A stretch of 64,000 nt of DNA from Thioclava sp. GXIMD4216 (GTDB lineage: Bacteria > Pseudomonadota > Alphaproteobacteria > Rhodobacterales > Rhodobacteraceae): assembly GCF_037949285.1 (NCBI RefSeq), contig NZ_CP149926.1:2025501-2089500 (forward strand), in the 5' to 3' direction. A program made the translations under genes and the position numbers. Of the stretch, positions 41,361-53,596 are shown in pieces. The notes beneath the pieces were generated by a model that worked only from the letters and a program-made list of their open reading frames with translations, ran no database searches and had not been told where the DNA came from. Every line of letters begins with the position of its first letter. Within the stretch, counting starts at the first letter, position 1.

Positions 41361-41734
41361 AGAACGTCTTCGATATTATCGGCCAAGGCCTCGGCACGGG
41401 CGGCAATCTCGGCCAGCGCCTCGGACATCTCCGGTGGCAAAACCGGCACCTCGACCTGAGTCACATTGGCGCGCGCCTCGGCCAGTTCGGCCTGAAGCTT
41501 GGTCATCTCGACACGCATCGCGGCAATCTCGTCCTCGACAGCCGCCGTCCGGTCCGCCAGCATCAACCCCGACATCAGCAGCATTTTCACTTCGGGAATG
41601 CGCCCGATCTGCCCGATCAGCACGCTGGCCTCGCGATCAAGCATACCTGCCGCCGAACGCAGATAGGCTTCCTCGCCATTCTGGCAGGCGACTTCAAAAT
41701 CGCGCCCACCGATTGTGACCGTGACTTCAGCCAT
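41357..41734 (-). CDS. zapA: Cell division protein ZapA
   Basis: A 125-aa ZapA: VTVTIGGRDFEVACQNGEEA is the FtsZ-binding head, followed by LDREASVLIG and a long C-terminal coiled coil. It promotes bundling of FtsZ filaments at midcell. ATG 41734 follows GGAGAAACAGG. The gene overlaps the upstream coiled-coil gene by 8 bp and the downstream mliC-like gene by GTGA. The operon lies divergent from tkt. Confidence 0.92.
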   Translation of the reverse strand: MAEVTVTIGGRDFEVACQNGEEAYLRSAAGMLDREASVLIGQIGRIPEVKMLLMSGLMLADRTAAVEDEIAAMRVEMTKLQAELAEARANVTQVEVPVLPPEMSEALAEIAARAEALADNIEDVL

Positions 41735-42389
41735 CCTGTTTCTCCTCGCTCGCCTCGTCGTGATCGCCCAAGGGCCTATCGGAGGGCATATCGCCCGCCG
41801 CCTCTTCGCGCAGAACACTGTCACGCGCGGCCAGAAGCGGCTCGATCCCGCCGATAATCTCGTCCAGCGCCGCCCGCTCCGCCGCGCGGGCCGCTCTCAG
41901 CGCCTCGACCTCGGCCCGTAGCGCCTCATTGATCTGCACCTGCGCCAGCCGCCCGCCGGCATCGATCAAGCCACGATTGGCCGCGATCAGGTCGGTATTG
42001 GCCGTCTGCAATCGCTCGATCTCAGACAGGGCCTGTGTCAGTGCGCGCGCACGCTGACCCAGCCGCTTCTCCAATGCGGAAAGCGCGGCTTCGCGTTCAG
42101 CGGCGGCCATTTCAACCTGCGTCTGCAGATCGGCCACCTCTTCACGTGCCAGATTAAGATCATCCGTTAACGATTTGTTTTCATTTTTCAAATGATCGAC
42201 ATCGGCAAGTGTCACCGTTTCTGCCGGGGCCAAGGGCAAAGCGGCTTCGGCTTGGGACCGCATGCTCGCCAGATCGGCCCGTGCGGCATCACGCCCGTTA
42301 ACCAGTGTCTCGACACTCTTGGCCACACGGGCCAAAGCAAAGGCAAGCCTGCGTTCATATTGCGAAAAATCGGCCGCCTCATCCGTCAT
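41727..42389 (-). CDS. zauP: ZauP-like coiled-coil protein upstream of zapA
   Basis: A 220-aa protein that is nearly all coiled coil (about residues 55-200, e.g. ALEKRLGQRARALTQALSEI) with a short conserved N-terminus (DFSQYERRLAFALARVAKSV). Position directly upstream of zapA, overlapping it by 8 bp, matches Caulobacter ZauP, which interacts with ZapA in organising the Z-ring. The assignment rests on coiled-coil character and synteny. ATG 42389 was preferred to an in-frame start at 42455. Confidence 0.75.
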   Translation of the reverse strand: MTDEAADFSQYERRLAFALARVAKSVETLVNGRDAARADLASMRSQAEAALPLAPAETVTLADVDHLKNENKSLTDDLNLAREEVADLQTQVEMAAAEREAALSALEKRLGQRARALTQALSEIERLQTANTDLIAANRGLIDAGGRLAQVQINEALRAEVEALRAARAAERAALDEIIGGIEPLLAARDSVLREEAAGDMPSDRPLGDHDEASEEKQDG

Positions 42390-42702
42390 CGTGTCACATC
42401 CCCGCTGTAGCGCGCCTGTCGTCATCCCGCTATCTGGGCATAAATCGGCAGACATATCAAATCCCGCGCGACAACGAATCGTGCCGCCCGGTGTTAAGTG
42501 ACAGTTTAGCCCATCAGGTCAAGACTTTCCCAGAGCCCGCACCAAACCCATGCCAGTTCCCGCATGCTAGCGCGATCAGCAACTTGGCGCCCGTTCTTTG
42601 CACAAAGACTAAAACGGCCATTCCGCAGACTTGATATTCGGCCCATCCCTGCTATCAGGGGCCGAACGAATGCCCAAAAGTTGCCGTATGAGGATCCCGC
42701 CC
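42390..42702. other. Divergent promoter region between zauP and tkt
   Basis: No gene is seen in these 313 bp. It includes a LacI-like dyad at 42565 and a GAGGA ribosome site for tkt at about 42690. Promoters for both directions must lie here but I cannot place them. Confidence 0.6.
42565..42578 (+). promoter_or_regulatory. LacI-type dyad upstream of tkt
   Basis: TGCTAGCGCGATCA matches TGTTAGCGCTAACA at 11 of 14 positions, about 125 bp before the tkt start. It is weaker than the gap sites. Confidence 0.35.
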
Positions 42703-44721
42703 ATGGATATCGCCACGCTTCGTGAACAGCACCCCGATCACTGGAAACTGGCCTCGGCCATCCGCGCGCTTACGATGGATGCCGTGCAAAAAGCCAATTC
42801 CGGTCACCCCGGCATGCCGATGGGCATGGCCGATGTGGCGACCGTGCTGTTTCAGAAGCACCTGAAATTCGACGCCAAAGCCCCGAAATGGTTTGACCGC
42901 GACCGGTTCATCCTGTCGGCAGGTCATGGCTCGATGCTGATCTACTCGCTGCTCTATCTTTGCGGCGATGCGCAGGTGACCCTGGACCAGATCAAGAATT
43001 TCCGCCAGAAAGGCGCATTGACAGCAGGTCACCCCGAGAACTTCCTGCTGGATGCGGTTGAAACCACCACCGGCCCGCTGGGTCAGGGGATCTCCACCGC
43101 TGTCGGCATGGCGATTGCCGAAGAAAGCCTGCGCGCGCGTTTCGGCAAGAAGGTCTTTGACCACAAGACCTATGTGATCGCCGGCGACGGCTGCCTGATG
43201 GAAGGCATCAGCCATGAAGCCATCGGTTTGGCCGGTATGCAGAAGCTGAAGAACCTTGTTGTTCTGTGGGACAATAACAACATCACCATTGATGGCCGCG
43301 TCGACAAGGCCTGCATCACCGACCAGCGCATGCGCTTCAAGGCGGCGGGCTGGAAAGTCCTGCATTGCGACGGTCATGATCCGGCCGATATCGACCGCGC
43401 CCTGACCGAAGCCCAGAAATCCAACGCGCCGGTCTTCATCGACTGCAAGACCATCATCGGTTTCGGCTCGCCCAACAAGGCTGACAGCTACTCCGTGCAC
43501 GGCTCGCCGCTGGGCGATGCCGAGATCGAGGCCACCAAGAAGATCTATGGCTGGGATCACGGCCCCTTCGATATTCCGGCGGATATCAAGGCGACCTGGG
43601 AAGAGATCGGGGCACGTGGCGCGGCAGCGCGCGGCGAGTGGGAAGAGCGTTTCGGCGGTCTTTCGGCCTCCAAACAGGCGGAAATCACCCGCATGATGAC
43701 GGGCGAGGTCTCCAAGAAGCTTGCCGCAGCCGTCCGCAAGTTCAAGAAAGAGCAATCCGAAGCGGCGCCGAAAGTGGCCACCCGCAAGGCGTCGGAAATG
43801 GTGCTGGGCGCGATCAACCCCGCGGTGCCGGAAACCATCGGTGGCTCGGCGGACCTCACCGGGTCGAACCTGACCAAAACCGCGGATCTGGGCGTTTTCG
43901 AGCCCGAGAACCGCAAGGGCCGTTACGTGCATTACGGCATCCGTGAACACGGGATGGCGGCGGCGATGAACGGGTTGTGGCTGCATGGCGGCGTGCGCCC
44001 CTATGGCGGCACCTTCTTCTGCTTCACCGATTACGCCCGTGGCGCGATGCGTCTGTCGGCGCTGATGAAGGTTCCGGCGGTTTATGTCATGACCCATGAC
44101 TCGATCGGTCTGGGCGAAGACGGTCCGACCCACCAGCCGGTGGAGCATCTGGCGATCTGCCGCGCGACCCCCAACACCTGGACGTTCCGTCCGGCGGATG
44201 TGATCGAGACGGCAGAAGCCTGGGAGCTGGCGCTGACCACCGAGGAAACGCCTTCGGTGATCGCGCTCTCGCGTCAGAACCTGCCCACGCTGCGCACCAA
44301 GCACAGCACGCAGAACATGGTCGCCAAAGGCGCCTATGTGATCGAGGAAGCCGAAGGCAAGCGTCAGGCGATCCTGATGGCGACCGGCTCGGAAGTCGAG
44401 ATCGCGCTGAAAGCCCGCGAGATCCTGCAGGCCCAAGCCATCGGCACCCGCGTTGTGTCGGTGCCCTGTATGGAACTGTTTGACGCGCAGGACGAAGCCT
44501 ATCGCCGCCGCATCCTGCCCGCAGGGGCCGTGCGCGTGGCCGTCGAAGCCGCGATCCGTCAACCGTGGGACAAATACCTCTTGGGCGAGCGTGGCCGCGA
44601 AACCAAGGCGGGCTTTGTCGGTATGGACGGCTTCGGCTCCTCGGCCCCCGCGCCCGAGCTTTATGCCAAATACGGGATCACCCCCGAGGCGATCGCCGAA
44701 AAGGTCAAATCCCTTCTGTGA
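42703..44721 (+). CDS. tkt: Transketolase
   Basis: A 672-aa thiamine-diphosphate enzyme of the pentose phosphate and Calvin pathways. Motifs: [15 protein letters not shown], the ThDP-binding [13 protein letters not shown] to DNNNI, and [13 protein letters not shown] in the pyrimidine domain. ATG 42703 follows GAGGATC. It is divergent from zauP-zapA, with a strong terminator after the stop. The upstream LacI-type dyad suggests co-regulation with tpiA and the gap genes. Confidence 0.97.
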   Translation: MDIATLREQHPDHWKLASAIRALTMDAVQKANSGHPGMPMGMADVATVLFQKHLKFDAKAPKWFDRDRFILSAGHGSMLIYSLLYLCGDAQVTLDQIKNFRQKGALTAGHPENFLLDAVETTTGPLGQGISTAVGMAIAEESLRARFGKKVFDHKTYVIAGDGCLMEGISHEAIGLAGMQKLKNLVVLWDNNNITIDGRVDKACITDQRMRFKAAGWKVLHCDGHDPADIDRALTEAQKSNAPVFIDCKTIIGFGSPNKADSYSVHGSPLGDAEIEATKKIYGWDHGPFDIPADIKATWEEIGARGAAARGEWEERFGGLSASKQAEITRMMTGEVSKKLAAAVRKFKKEQSEAAPKVATRKASEMVLGAINPAVPETIGGSADLTGSNLTKTADLGVFEPENRKGRYVHYGIREHGMAAAMNGLWLHGGVRPYGGTFFCFTDYARGAMRLSALMKVPAVYVMTHDSIGLGEDGPTHQPVEHLAICRATPNTWTFRPADVIETAEAWELALTTEETPSVIALSRQNLPTLRTKHSTQNMVAKGAYVIEEAEGKRQAILMATGSEVEIALKAREILQAQAIGTRVVSVPCMELFDAQDEAYRRRILPAGAVRVAVEAAIRQPWDKYLLGERGRETKAGFVGMDGFGSSAPAPELYAKYGITPEAIAEKVKSLL

Positions 44722-44742
44722 CCACGCTCAGGGATCAGAACC

Positions 44743-44769
44743 AAGAGGGGGCCGCACCGGCCCCCTCTT
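44743..44769 (+). terminator. Terminator of tkt
   Basis: AAGAGGGGGCC pairs perfectly with GGCCCCCTCTT (11 bp) around GCACC, followed by a weak TTCC. Confidence 0.75.
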
Positions 44770-44909
44770 CCGTTGCGGCGGGTGGCGGGGCCGGCTCTGC
44801 AAGAGCAGGCCGCGTCGCACCGCGCGACGGGCTCCCCCAGACAGCCCCCCACACCCCCAAGACCTACACAGCCGATGGCGAGACTGGCCGCCCCAGAAAC
44901 GGGTTGGGC

Positions 44910-45734
44910 ATGATATGCGTGCTCTGTGCGTTTGCCTGTTTCACATTGATGGATGCCTGCGCAAAGGGGCTCTCGCAGCACTATGATCCTGTGCAGATCG
45001 TCTGGCTGCGCTATCTCACCAATACCGCATTGCTGCTTCTGGTCTTCGCCCCCAGATTGGGCCACCTCCTGCCCGCCCGCCAGCCGCGCCTGCAGGTGCT
45101 ACGTGGGGCGATGCAGCTGACCACCGTGCTGCTGTTCTTTACCGCGATCCAGTCTATCGGCCTTGCCGAGGCCACGGCTCTTGCCGATCTCAATCCGGTT
45201 CTGGTCACGCTGGGGGCGGCGCTGTTCCTGCGCGAACGCCTTGGTCCGCGCCGCCTGATGGGCATCGGCTTCGCCTTCTGTGGCGCAATGATCATTATCC
45301 GCCCCGGTCCGGGCGTCCTCGACTGGGCGGCGCTTTACGCGCTTGGCACAGCAATCTGCTTTGCCGGCGGCATGCTGATCACCCGCATGATCCAGCGCGA
45401 CGGGCTGATCACCTCGCTGATCTGGGGCGCGCTTGTGGGGCTGATCGGGTCCAGTCTCGCACTGCCCTTCGTCTGGCGTCCGATCGCAGCAGAAACGCTC
45501 TGGCCCATTCTCGGTCTCGGGCTGAGCGGGGCCATCGGTCAGGGATTTCTGGTCAAGGGATACAGCATCGCCGAGGCCTCTTCGCTGGCGCCCTTCGGCT
45601 ATACGGGGCTGATCTTTGCCACGCTGTGGGGAATCCTGTTCTTTGGCCAGTATCCTGACGGCTGGACAGTGGCAGGTGCGCTTGTGATCGTCGGCGCCGG
45701 ACTTTATGTCTGGTGGCGTGAAAACCGGATCTGA
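44910..45734 (+). CDS. DMT-family (EamA) transporter
   Basis: A 274-aa membrane protein with ten hydrophobic segments in two EamA repeats, starting MICVLCAFACFTLMDACAKG and including IGLAEATALADLNPVLVTLG and IAEASSLAPFGYTGLIFATL. Family members export metabolites. ATG 44910 was chosen because starts further upstream (e.g. GTG 44718) would put the tkt terminator inside the gene; the ribosome site is weak and TTG 44904 is possible. It is followed 36 bp later by an acyltransferase gene, possibly one operon. Substrate unknown. Confidence 0.82.
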   Translation: MICVLCAFACFTLMDACAKGLSQHYDPVQIVWLRYLTNTALLLLVFAPRLGHLLPARQPRLQVLRGAMQLTTVLLFFTAIQSIGLAEATALADLNPVLVTLGAALFLRERLGPRRLMGIGFAFCGAMIIIRPGPGVLDWAALYALGTAICFAGGMLITRMIQRDGLITSLIWGALVGLIGSSLALPFVWRPIAAETLWPILGLGLSGAIGQGFLVKGYSIAEASSLAPFGYTGLIFATLWGILFFGQYPDGWTVAGALVIVGAGLYVWWRENRI

Positions 45735-45770
45735 GCGGCCCGCCGCACCGGTACCGAACGGAGAATCCCG

Positions 45771-46643
45771 ATGCCCAAACGCGCCACCCCAAGCCTGACC
45801 GACCGCGTGTCGGCCCTTGTCTTCAAGGCGGGAATGGGCCTGCTGCAGCGGTTGCCCTATGAAAGACGCATCCCTCTGGCGGGCCGGCTTCTGTCAGGGG
45901 TGGCACCGCTTCTGGGGTTCCGCCGCCGGATCCGCGCCAATCTGGCTCTGACCTGCCCCGACCTGCCCCCCGCCGAGGTCGCGCGCCTGTGCAAGGCCGT
46001 CCCCGATAATATCGGGCGCACTTTGGCCGAGATGTTTTCCGGCACCGAGTTCATCACCCGTATGCGTGACATCCCGCTTGAGGGGCCGGGCGCGGCGCGG
46101 CTGACCGAGCTCAAGGAAACCGGCAAGGCCTGCGTGCTCGTATCGGGGCATTTCGGCAATTACGACGCGGCCCGTGGCGTGCTGATCGCGCGCGGCTTTC
46201 CCATTGCGGGCCTGTATCGCCCGATGAATAACGCGCTTTTCAACCGCGATTATCTTGCCGCCATCGAAACCGTTGGCACACCGCTTTACCCGCGCGACCG
46301 CCGTGGCATGACCAATATGCTGCGCCATCTCAAGAACGGGGGCATGGTCGCCCTTGCGACTGACCAGTATTTCCGCACAGGGGCCGTGCTGCAATTCTTC
46401 GGAAAGCCTGCCCCCTCGCCTCTCTCTGCTGCGGAAATGGCCCTGCGTCTGGATATCGACCTGATCCCGATCTATGCCATCCGCCAACCCGACGGGCTGA
46501 GCTTCCGTTTCTATGTCGGGGAGCCGGTTCCGCATACGACGCCGGAAGAGATGACGCAGGTTACGCTCGATTCCCTTGAAGCTCAGGTCCGCGCCCATAT
46601 GGAACAATGGCTGTGGATCCACCGCCGCTGGAACAAAACCTGA
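45771..46643 (+). CDS. Lipid A-type (LpxL/HtrB family) acyltransferase
   Basis: A 290-aa membrane-associated acyltransferase. The catalytic HX4D motif is GHFGNYDAARG and the second block is GGMVALATDQYFRTGA; the ending MEQWLWIHRRWNK is the family's WxxRRW-like tail. The N-terminal hydrophobic helix is short. It probably adds a secondary acyl chain to lipid A, or acts as a related lysophospholipid acyltransferase. The start follows GGAGA. It lies just after the DMT transporter. Confidence 0.85.
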   Translation: MPKRATPSLTDRVSALVFKAGMGLLQRLPYERRIPLAGRLLSGVAPLLGFRRRIRANLALTCPDLPPAEVARLCKAVPDNIGRTLAEMFSGTEFITRMRDIPLEGPGAARLTELKETGKACVLVSGHFGNYDAARGVLIARGFPIAGLYRPMNNALFNRDYLAAIETVGTPLYPRDRRGMTNMLRHLKNGGMVALATDQYFRTGAVLQFFGKPAPSPLSAAEMALRLDIDLIPIYAIRQPDGLSFRFYVGEPVPHTTPEEMTQVTLDSLEAQVRAHMEQWLWIHRRWNKT

Positions 46644-46885
46644 AGCGGAACGGGACCTGAAACAGAACAGGATACCCCGAAAGTGCTGCGCATCCTTCAT
46701 GATGCATGTCCGGACAATCCCACGCGCTTGGGCGGGTCAGCCGCAACCGTGACAGCGCCGCATAGACCGGCTGAATTCCCTGTGGATTGGCGGCCTGTAA
46801 GCCGTCCCTAGGCTGGCTCTGGACTGGCGCGTGATGGCCCGGCCGAAGCTTCCCCCCCGCTCTTGCCGCCCGAAACCGCGTGGCC

Positions 46886-47926
46886 TTACTTGATACGCGC
46901 CGCGCCAACAATGGCACCGGGCAAAGGTACAGACCGTCCGGGCTGCGAGGTCTGCACGATCACCACCGCAGGATTGCTGCCCTCGACCTGCGTATCGAAG
47001 GTCATCGGGGTCTGGCCATCCCAATCGGCAACGATGTGCCATTGGGTGACGATATTGGTGTAATCCATGCTCAGACCGGCATTCTCGCCCCGCAGGATAT
47101 CGACCGAGGCATGCGGCAGGTAACGCACCACCTGCACCATCGCGTCATGCCCCAACGGCGGATTGGCCGAAAGCGAGATGCGGTATTGATCACCCTCTTG
47201 CGAGATCGCGATATCGACAGGCGCAGTGCTGGCCGTGGCCGTATCCAGCGCCGATTTGATTGCGACACGGTCCGCCCCGAGCAGGCGCTGCTGTCCGTTC
47301 ACGATCATCTGCGGCGTATAGATCATCCGCTCTTTTACCGCGCGCGCATAGCCTTTCTGGCGCGAGGTAAAGGCGGGCTGACCGAAGGGATCGCGCCAGC
47401 CGAGATAATCCCAGTAATCGACATGCAGTGCGAGGGCGATCACATCGTCACGCTCGGCCAGACCCTCCAGCAGCTTATCAGCGGGCGGGCAGGCCGCGCA
47501 GCCCTGCGAGGTGAACAGTTCGACCACAACGGGCGAGGTGCCTTTGGACACATCCACACCGGCAGGAGCCGTGGCCGCCGCCACTGCGGTCGCGGGGTCG
47601 GTCAGCGGCGCGTCCGAGGAAGACGGGGTCTGCCCTGCGGTCTCTTCCGCAGTTGCCCCCGCCGTTGCACCGAATTCGTCGTTTTCGGAAAAGCCGCTTT
47701 CATCCGGTCCGGCTGTATCGGAAAAGGTCGTCTCTCCCGATTGGGGATCGGTGTCCCTATTGGCCGCGCCAGCCTGACCCGCACCGGACATATCCTGTGC
47801 CCAGACCGCAGGGGACATCATCGCCGACCCCAGCATCACGCTGACGGTTACGACCATTGCAAGACGCAGAGGCGAAGCTGTTAACTTACGTTTCGTCGCC
47901 AGATGATCCACCTGCGCAGTCGTCAT
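46886..47926 (-). CDS. DUF1223 secreted thioredoxin-like protein
   Basis: A 346-aa exported protein. The signal peptide ends SPAVWA, followed by a disordered acidic Ala/Gly/Ser-rich stretch (about 45-115). The DUF1223 domain then begins SPVVVELFTSQGCAACPPAD, with a CxxC pair in a thioredoxin-like fold, and continues with LHVDYWDYLGWRDPF and IYTPQMIVNG. Most DUF1223 proteins lack such a long linker, so a periplasmic tethered form is likely. ATG 47926 was preferred to a TTG four codons upstream. Function unknown; redox activity is plausible. Confidence 0.85.
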   Translation of the reverse strand: MTTAQVDHLATKRKLTASPLRLAMVVTVSVMLGSAMMSPAVWAQDMSGAGQAGAANRDTDPQSGETTFSDTAGPDESGFSENDEFGATAGATAEETAGQTPSSSDAPLTDPATAVAAATAPAGVDVSKGTSPVVVELFTSQGCAACPPADKLLEGLAERDDVIALALHVDYWDYLGWRDPFGQPAFTSRQKGYARAVKERMIYTPQMIVNGQQRLLGADRVAIKSALDTATASTAPVDIAISQEGDQYRISLSANPPLGHDAMVQVVRYLPHASVDILRGENAGLSMDYTNIVTQWHIVADWDGQTPMTFDTQVEGSNPAVVIVQTSQPGRSVPLPGAIVGAARIK

Positions 47927-48448
47927 GGAAGCGTCCAAATCCTTTACTTTTCAAAGAAGACTTAATCAGCGATTCCAGCTAATGCCAATCAAGGTTTTGC
48001 GAGATAGCCCGACTGTGTTGCATTCGCCCGCCTCCCTGACACACAGCCTCCCAAACACATGGCCTCCCCGACACAGCGTCTTCCTGCGATACCGTCTTTG
48101 CCATGCGGTTCGATAGCACGACAAGGCTTGCAGAAGGTTAATCCGCAACTGACGCAGCGCCGCAACGGCTTGGGCCACAAAATAATGCGTGACAGCCGCG
48201 CCCGAACAGTGGACCTTTGGCCAAGGCGCTCTATCTGCGCGTCACCTAATAGGCGGGTGGCACATCATCGGGCGGCCCCTGCAGGGGCAGATCCCCTTCC
48301 TCCGCGGCGCATGCGTCGATGGAGTTCTTTGTGCGCAAGATTGTATACAAATGCATACAAAAATTTTCCACACCCCCTTGTCCTCTCCCTGTTGTTGCGC
48401 CAATTAAAGCGTAGCGACACCCTATTGACCTAGAGGGAGGCCAAACTC
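47927..48448. other. Long intergenic region before acnA
   Basis: 522 bp with no convincing gene; short frames are compositionally unlike coding sequence. The left side carries the promoter of the DUF1223 gene. The right side has the palindrome TTGTATACAA at 48341 and an AT-rich stretch before acnA, with ribosome site AGAGGGAGG at about 48432. Confidence 0.6.
48341..48350. promoter_or_regulatory. GntR-like palindrome upstream of acnA
   Basis: TTGTATACAA is a perfect 10-bp palindrome, followed by a half-site TGCATACAA (48352-48360). It fits the TNGTNNNACNA consensus of FCD-type GntR regulators and lies about 100 bp before acnA. Confidence 0.45.
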
Positions 48449-51202
<2,754 letters not shown>

Positions 51203-51525
51203 TCGGGCCAAACGTTCTGAAAGGCCCTGTGCATTGCGCAGGGCCTTTTGGTATCTGCGAACGGGCTGCAAACGGGTGGCCAGCAAGCGACCGCTGGCCA
51301 TTGCCGCATTGTCGGACGGAGGCGGAGCTGCTCGGGTTACGCCGGTTGCGTCCTAGGTTCGGAGAGCTGGGCGCGTGCCCATGCCCGACAAGGCTCGTCA
51401 GGCGGATCTTGCGGGGCTTGAGGAGCGATAGGAGACCGGCATCCGGCCCCTGCTGCGCGCCTTGCCTTTGCCCACAGCACGGGGCCATGCCCTGCATCAA
51501 ACCCCAGCCCTGAAGGGACATTTTC
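51203..51525. other. Intergenic region after acnA
   Basis: About 320 bp. It holds the acnA terminator at 51221-51249. The rest contains no supported gene or RNA. Ribosome and promoter sequences for the YdcZ gene lie at the right end. Confidence 0.55.
51221..51249 (+). terminator. Terminator of acnA
   Basis: AAGGCCCTGTGC pairs with GCGCAGGGCCTT (one G-T) around ATT, followed by TTTT. Confidence 0.85.
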
Positions 51526-51996
51526 ATGAACAGCATCCTTTACGCCCTGATGGCACTGGCAGGCGGGATCGGCCTGTCCTGTCAGGCCGCCATCAACAGC
51601 CGCCTCAGCGCGGGGATCGGCGGGCAACCCCTCGTCGCCTCTTTCATCTCGTTTTTCATCGGGGCGCTGTGTCTGGGGGCGGCGGCACTGGTTCTTGCCG
51701 ATTGGAACGCGGTCACCACCACCCTTGCACAGCAACCGTGGTGGCGCTGGCTGGGCGGCGTGATTGGCGCAGGCTTCGTGTTCACCTCGATTTTTCTGGC
51801 CCCGAAGATCGGCGTCACCAATGTCATGTTCCTGTTCATCATCGGGCAGCTGGCGGCGGGTATGGTGATTGACAGCTTCGGCCTGATCCAGATGCCGGTG
51901 CGCCCGACCGAGTGGTGGAAATTCGCCGGACTGGCAATCATGCTCGGGGGCTTGACGCTGTTCATGTTTGGCGGGCGCTTTTTCCCTTCGGAATAA
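51526..51996 (+). CDS. YdcZ (DUF606) family membrane protein
   Basis: A 156-aa protein with five hydrophobic segments of the half-size DMT type. GGIGLSCQAAINSRLSAGIG at the first loop and PKIGVTNVMFLFIIGQL are the YdcZ signatures. Such half-size proteins usually act as dimers and their substrates are largely unknown. It follows acnA after a terminator and ends 106 bp before a TM2 protein. Confidence 0.88.
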   Translation: MNSILYALMALAGGIGLSCQAAINSRLSAGIGGQPLVASFISFFIGALCLGAAALVLADWNAVTTTLAQQPWWRWLGGVIGAGFVFTSIFLAPKIGVTNVMFLFIIGQLAAGMVIDSFGLIQMPVRPTEWWKFAGLAIMLGGLTLFMFGGRFFPSE

Positions 51997-52102
51997 CGGG
52001 GCGCGACAGGGGCAAGAGGACGGGCGTAAAGAGGACGGGCTTGAAATGCGGGCTGTCCTTCCCATATCTCTTTCACCACATGTAATAGGGATTTACATCA
52101 CA

Positions 52103-52414
52103 ATGAACGAGACCCGTCAGCTTTATGTCGAGCAGCGCGTCGCCAACGAGAAGAAGTCGGCGCTGATCGCCTATCTTCTGTGGTTCTTCCTGCCCATGCT
52201 GGGGGTGCACCGGTTCTATCTGGGGCGCTGGATGTCGGGGCTGATCATGCTGGCCCTGTTCGGCATCGGCACGGCGCTCGCGGTAATCCTTATCGGGTAT
52301 ATCCCGCTGGCTTTTGTGGCGCTTTGGTGGGTGATCGATGCGCTGCTGATCCCCGGCATGATCCGCCGCGATATGGACGAGATGCGCGCCCGCTACATGT
52401 GGGAAAGCCGGTAA
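52103..52414 (+). CDS. TM2-domain protein
   Basis: A 103-aa protein with a charged N-terminus (LYVEQRVANEKKSALIAYLL) and the TM2 signature FFLPMLGVHRFYLGRWMSGL, then a second membrane helix and VALWWVIDALLIPGMIRRDM. TM2 proteins have two membrane helices joined by a short turn and are of unknown function. ATG 52103 follows AGGGA at somewhat long spacing. Its stop abuts the converging gene's stop with no gap. Confidence 0.88.
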   Translation: MNETRQLYVEQRVANEKKSALIAYLLWFFLPMLGVHRFYLGRWMSGLIMLALFGIGTALAVILIGYIPLAFVALWWVIDALLIPGMIRRDMDEMRARYMWESR

Positions 52415-53203
52415 CTAGATCCCCAGCCGTAAATCGCTGGCCTCAAGCGCAGCACGCTGCGCGGCATCCAGACACACCGGATGGACCATCTGCGTATGGA
52501 TCGAAAACACCACCGCACGGCTTTGGGGAAGCCGGACAAGCCCCTGGCGTTCGACACGGATCAACGGACGTTGGGGATTGACCTGCCCGCGCAGCGCCTC
52601 GGGGCGGCTGTCAAATAGCGGCTGGCCCGTGCGCGAGGCGGTACCACGCATCAACGCCCTGCCCGGCTGCACACCGTCCAGAAGCCGCTGGACACGTTTT
52701 GCCAGATCCTCGGTGTAAATCGCGACGGGCCTGTGGATGCGCCGCATCGGGCGCCCGATCTTCTCGGCCAGCGACCATCCCGCCGGAAAGCACAGGATGG
52801 CACCGGTCAGGATATACCCGCCCTCCGGCCCGTTCTGCATCAGGCAGAAATCATTCTGCGTCAGTCGCCCCAATGTCAGCAAGGGGGCGTCAGGGTCCGG
52901 CGTGACGAGACGCCCGTCGGGGCACATGACATGCCCTGCCTCGACCCTGTATCCTTTGGCGGGCAAAAGCCGCAGCACCATCGCAAGGAGTTCCTGCGCC
53001 GCGAGACAGGCCTGAGGCAGAAGCGCGTGCACCTGATCCTCATGGTGGGCGATCAGATCCTCGCGCAGCGCCATCTGTGCCGCATAGGCGTCATCGACCT
53101 CCAGCCAGTCCTCGATTGCCAGAGGCACGATCCCCGGCAGGCGGTGCGTGCGCGGGTCGGCCCAAGGGGCGAAGGACAGACGGGATTGCAGAACGGTTTC
53201 CAT
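52415..53203 (-). CDS. Heme-dependent oxidative N-demethylase family protein (DUF3445)
   Basis: A 262-aa protein of the DUF3445/HDOD family. LTLGRLTQNDFCLMQ, ILCFPAGWSLAEKIGRPMRR and IHRPVAIYTEDLAKRVQRLL form the recognisable core. The known member removes methyl groups from dimethylamine using heme and oxygen. Whether this one uses amines is unknown. ATG 53203 was preferred to an in-frame start 11 codons upstream. It converges with the TM2 gene and is divergent from purB across a region with an 11-bp tandem repeat. Confidence 0.82.
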   Translation of the reverse strand: METVLQSRLSFAPWADPRTHRLPGIVPLAIEDWLEVDDAYAAQMALREDLIAHHEDQVHALLPQACLAAQELLAMVLRLLPAKGYRVEAGHVMCPDGRLVTPDPDAPLLTLGRLTQNDFCLMQNGPEGGYILTGAILCFPAGWSLAEKIGRPMRRIHRPVAIYTEDLAKRVQRLLDGVQPGRALMRGTASRTGQPLFDSRPEALRGQVNPQRPLIRVERQGLVRLPQSRAVVFSIHTQMVHPVCLDAAQRAALEASDLRLGI

Positions 53204-53596
53204 GCCGCAAACCTGCGACCCCTTGCCTTCCGCCACAAGAGGGATTGCAGCAAAGCCCGCCCCGCCGGTCGCGATGGTGGCGTTTGCCCCATATGCGGCC
53301 CGTGCCCGGCCCGTGCCTGGCCCGTGTTTTGCTCGCGTTTTGCCCGTGCCGCAGCAAAACCGCCCAAAAACCAGTCAGGCATTTTGCGCCCCCACCGGAA
53401 CCTGCGCCGGACAATATGTGGAAGATTCGCCCGCGCAGAGTGTCTGCCCTCCGTTTTTGCGCCGCCCGAACGGTCCCGAGGCAGGAAATAGCCCAGTTTC
53501 GGCCCGTCAGACCCTCCCTCTACCTTGCCCGACGGGGGCGCGCAGTCTAGAAGCCTGCCAACAGCTTACATCTAGCGCAATCGAAAGGTCTCAAGC
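53204..53596. other. Divergent intergenic region with tandem repeats
   Basis: 393 bp between the demethylase-like gene and purB. Five 11-bp repeat units lie at 53296-53350. No convincing gene is seen. Confidence 0.6.
53296..53350 (+). repeat. Five-unit 11-bp tandem repeat
   Basis: Units: CGGCCCGTGCC twice, TGGCCCGTGTT, TTGCTCGCGTT, TTGCCCGTGCC. The period is close to one helical turn, so each unit faces the same side of the DNA. Confidence 0.75.

Noticed and set aside
44718..44909. A GTG start for the DMT transporter overlapping the tkt stop
   Set aside because: It would place the strong tkt terminator hairpin inside the gene and add a 64-residue low-complexity leader atypical of the family.
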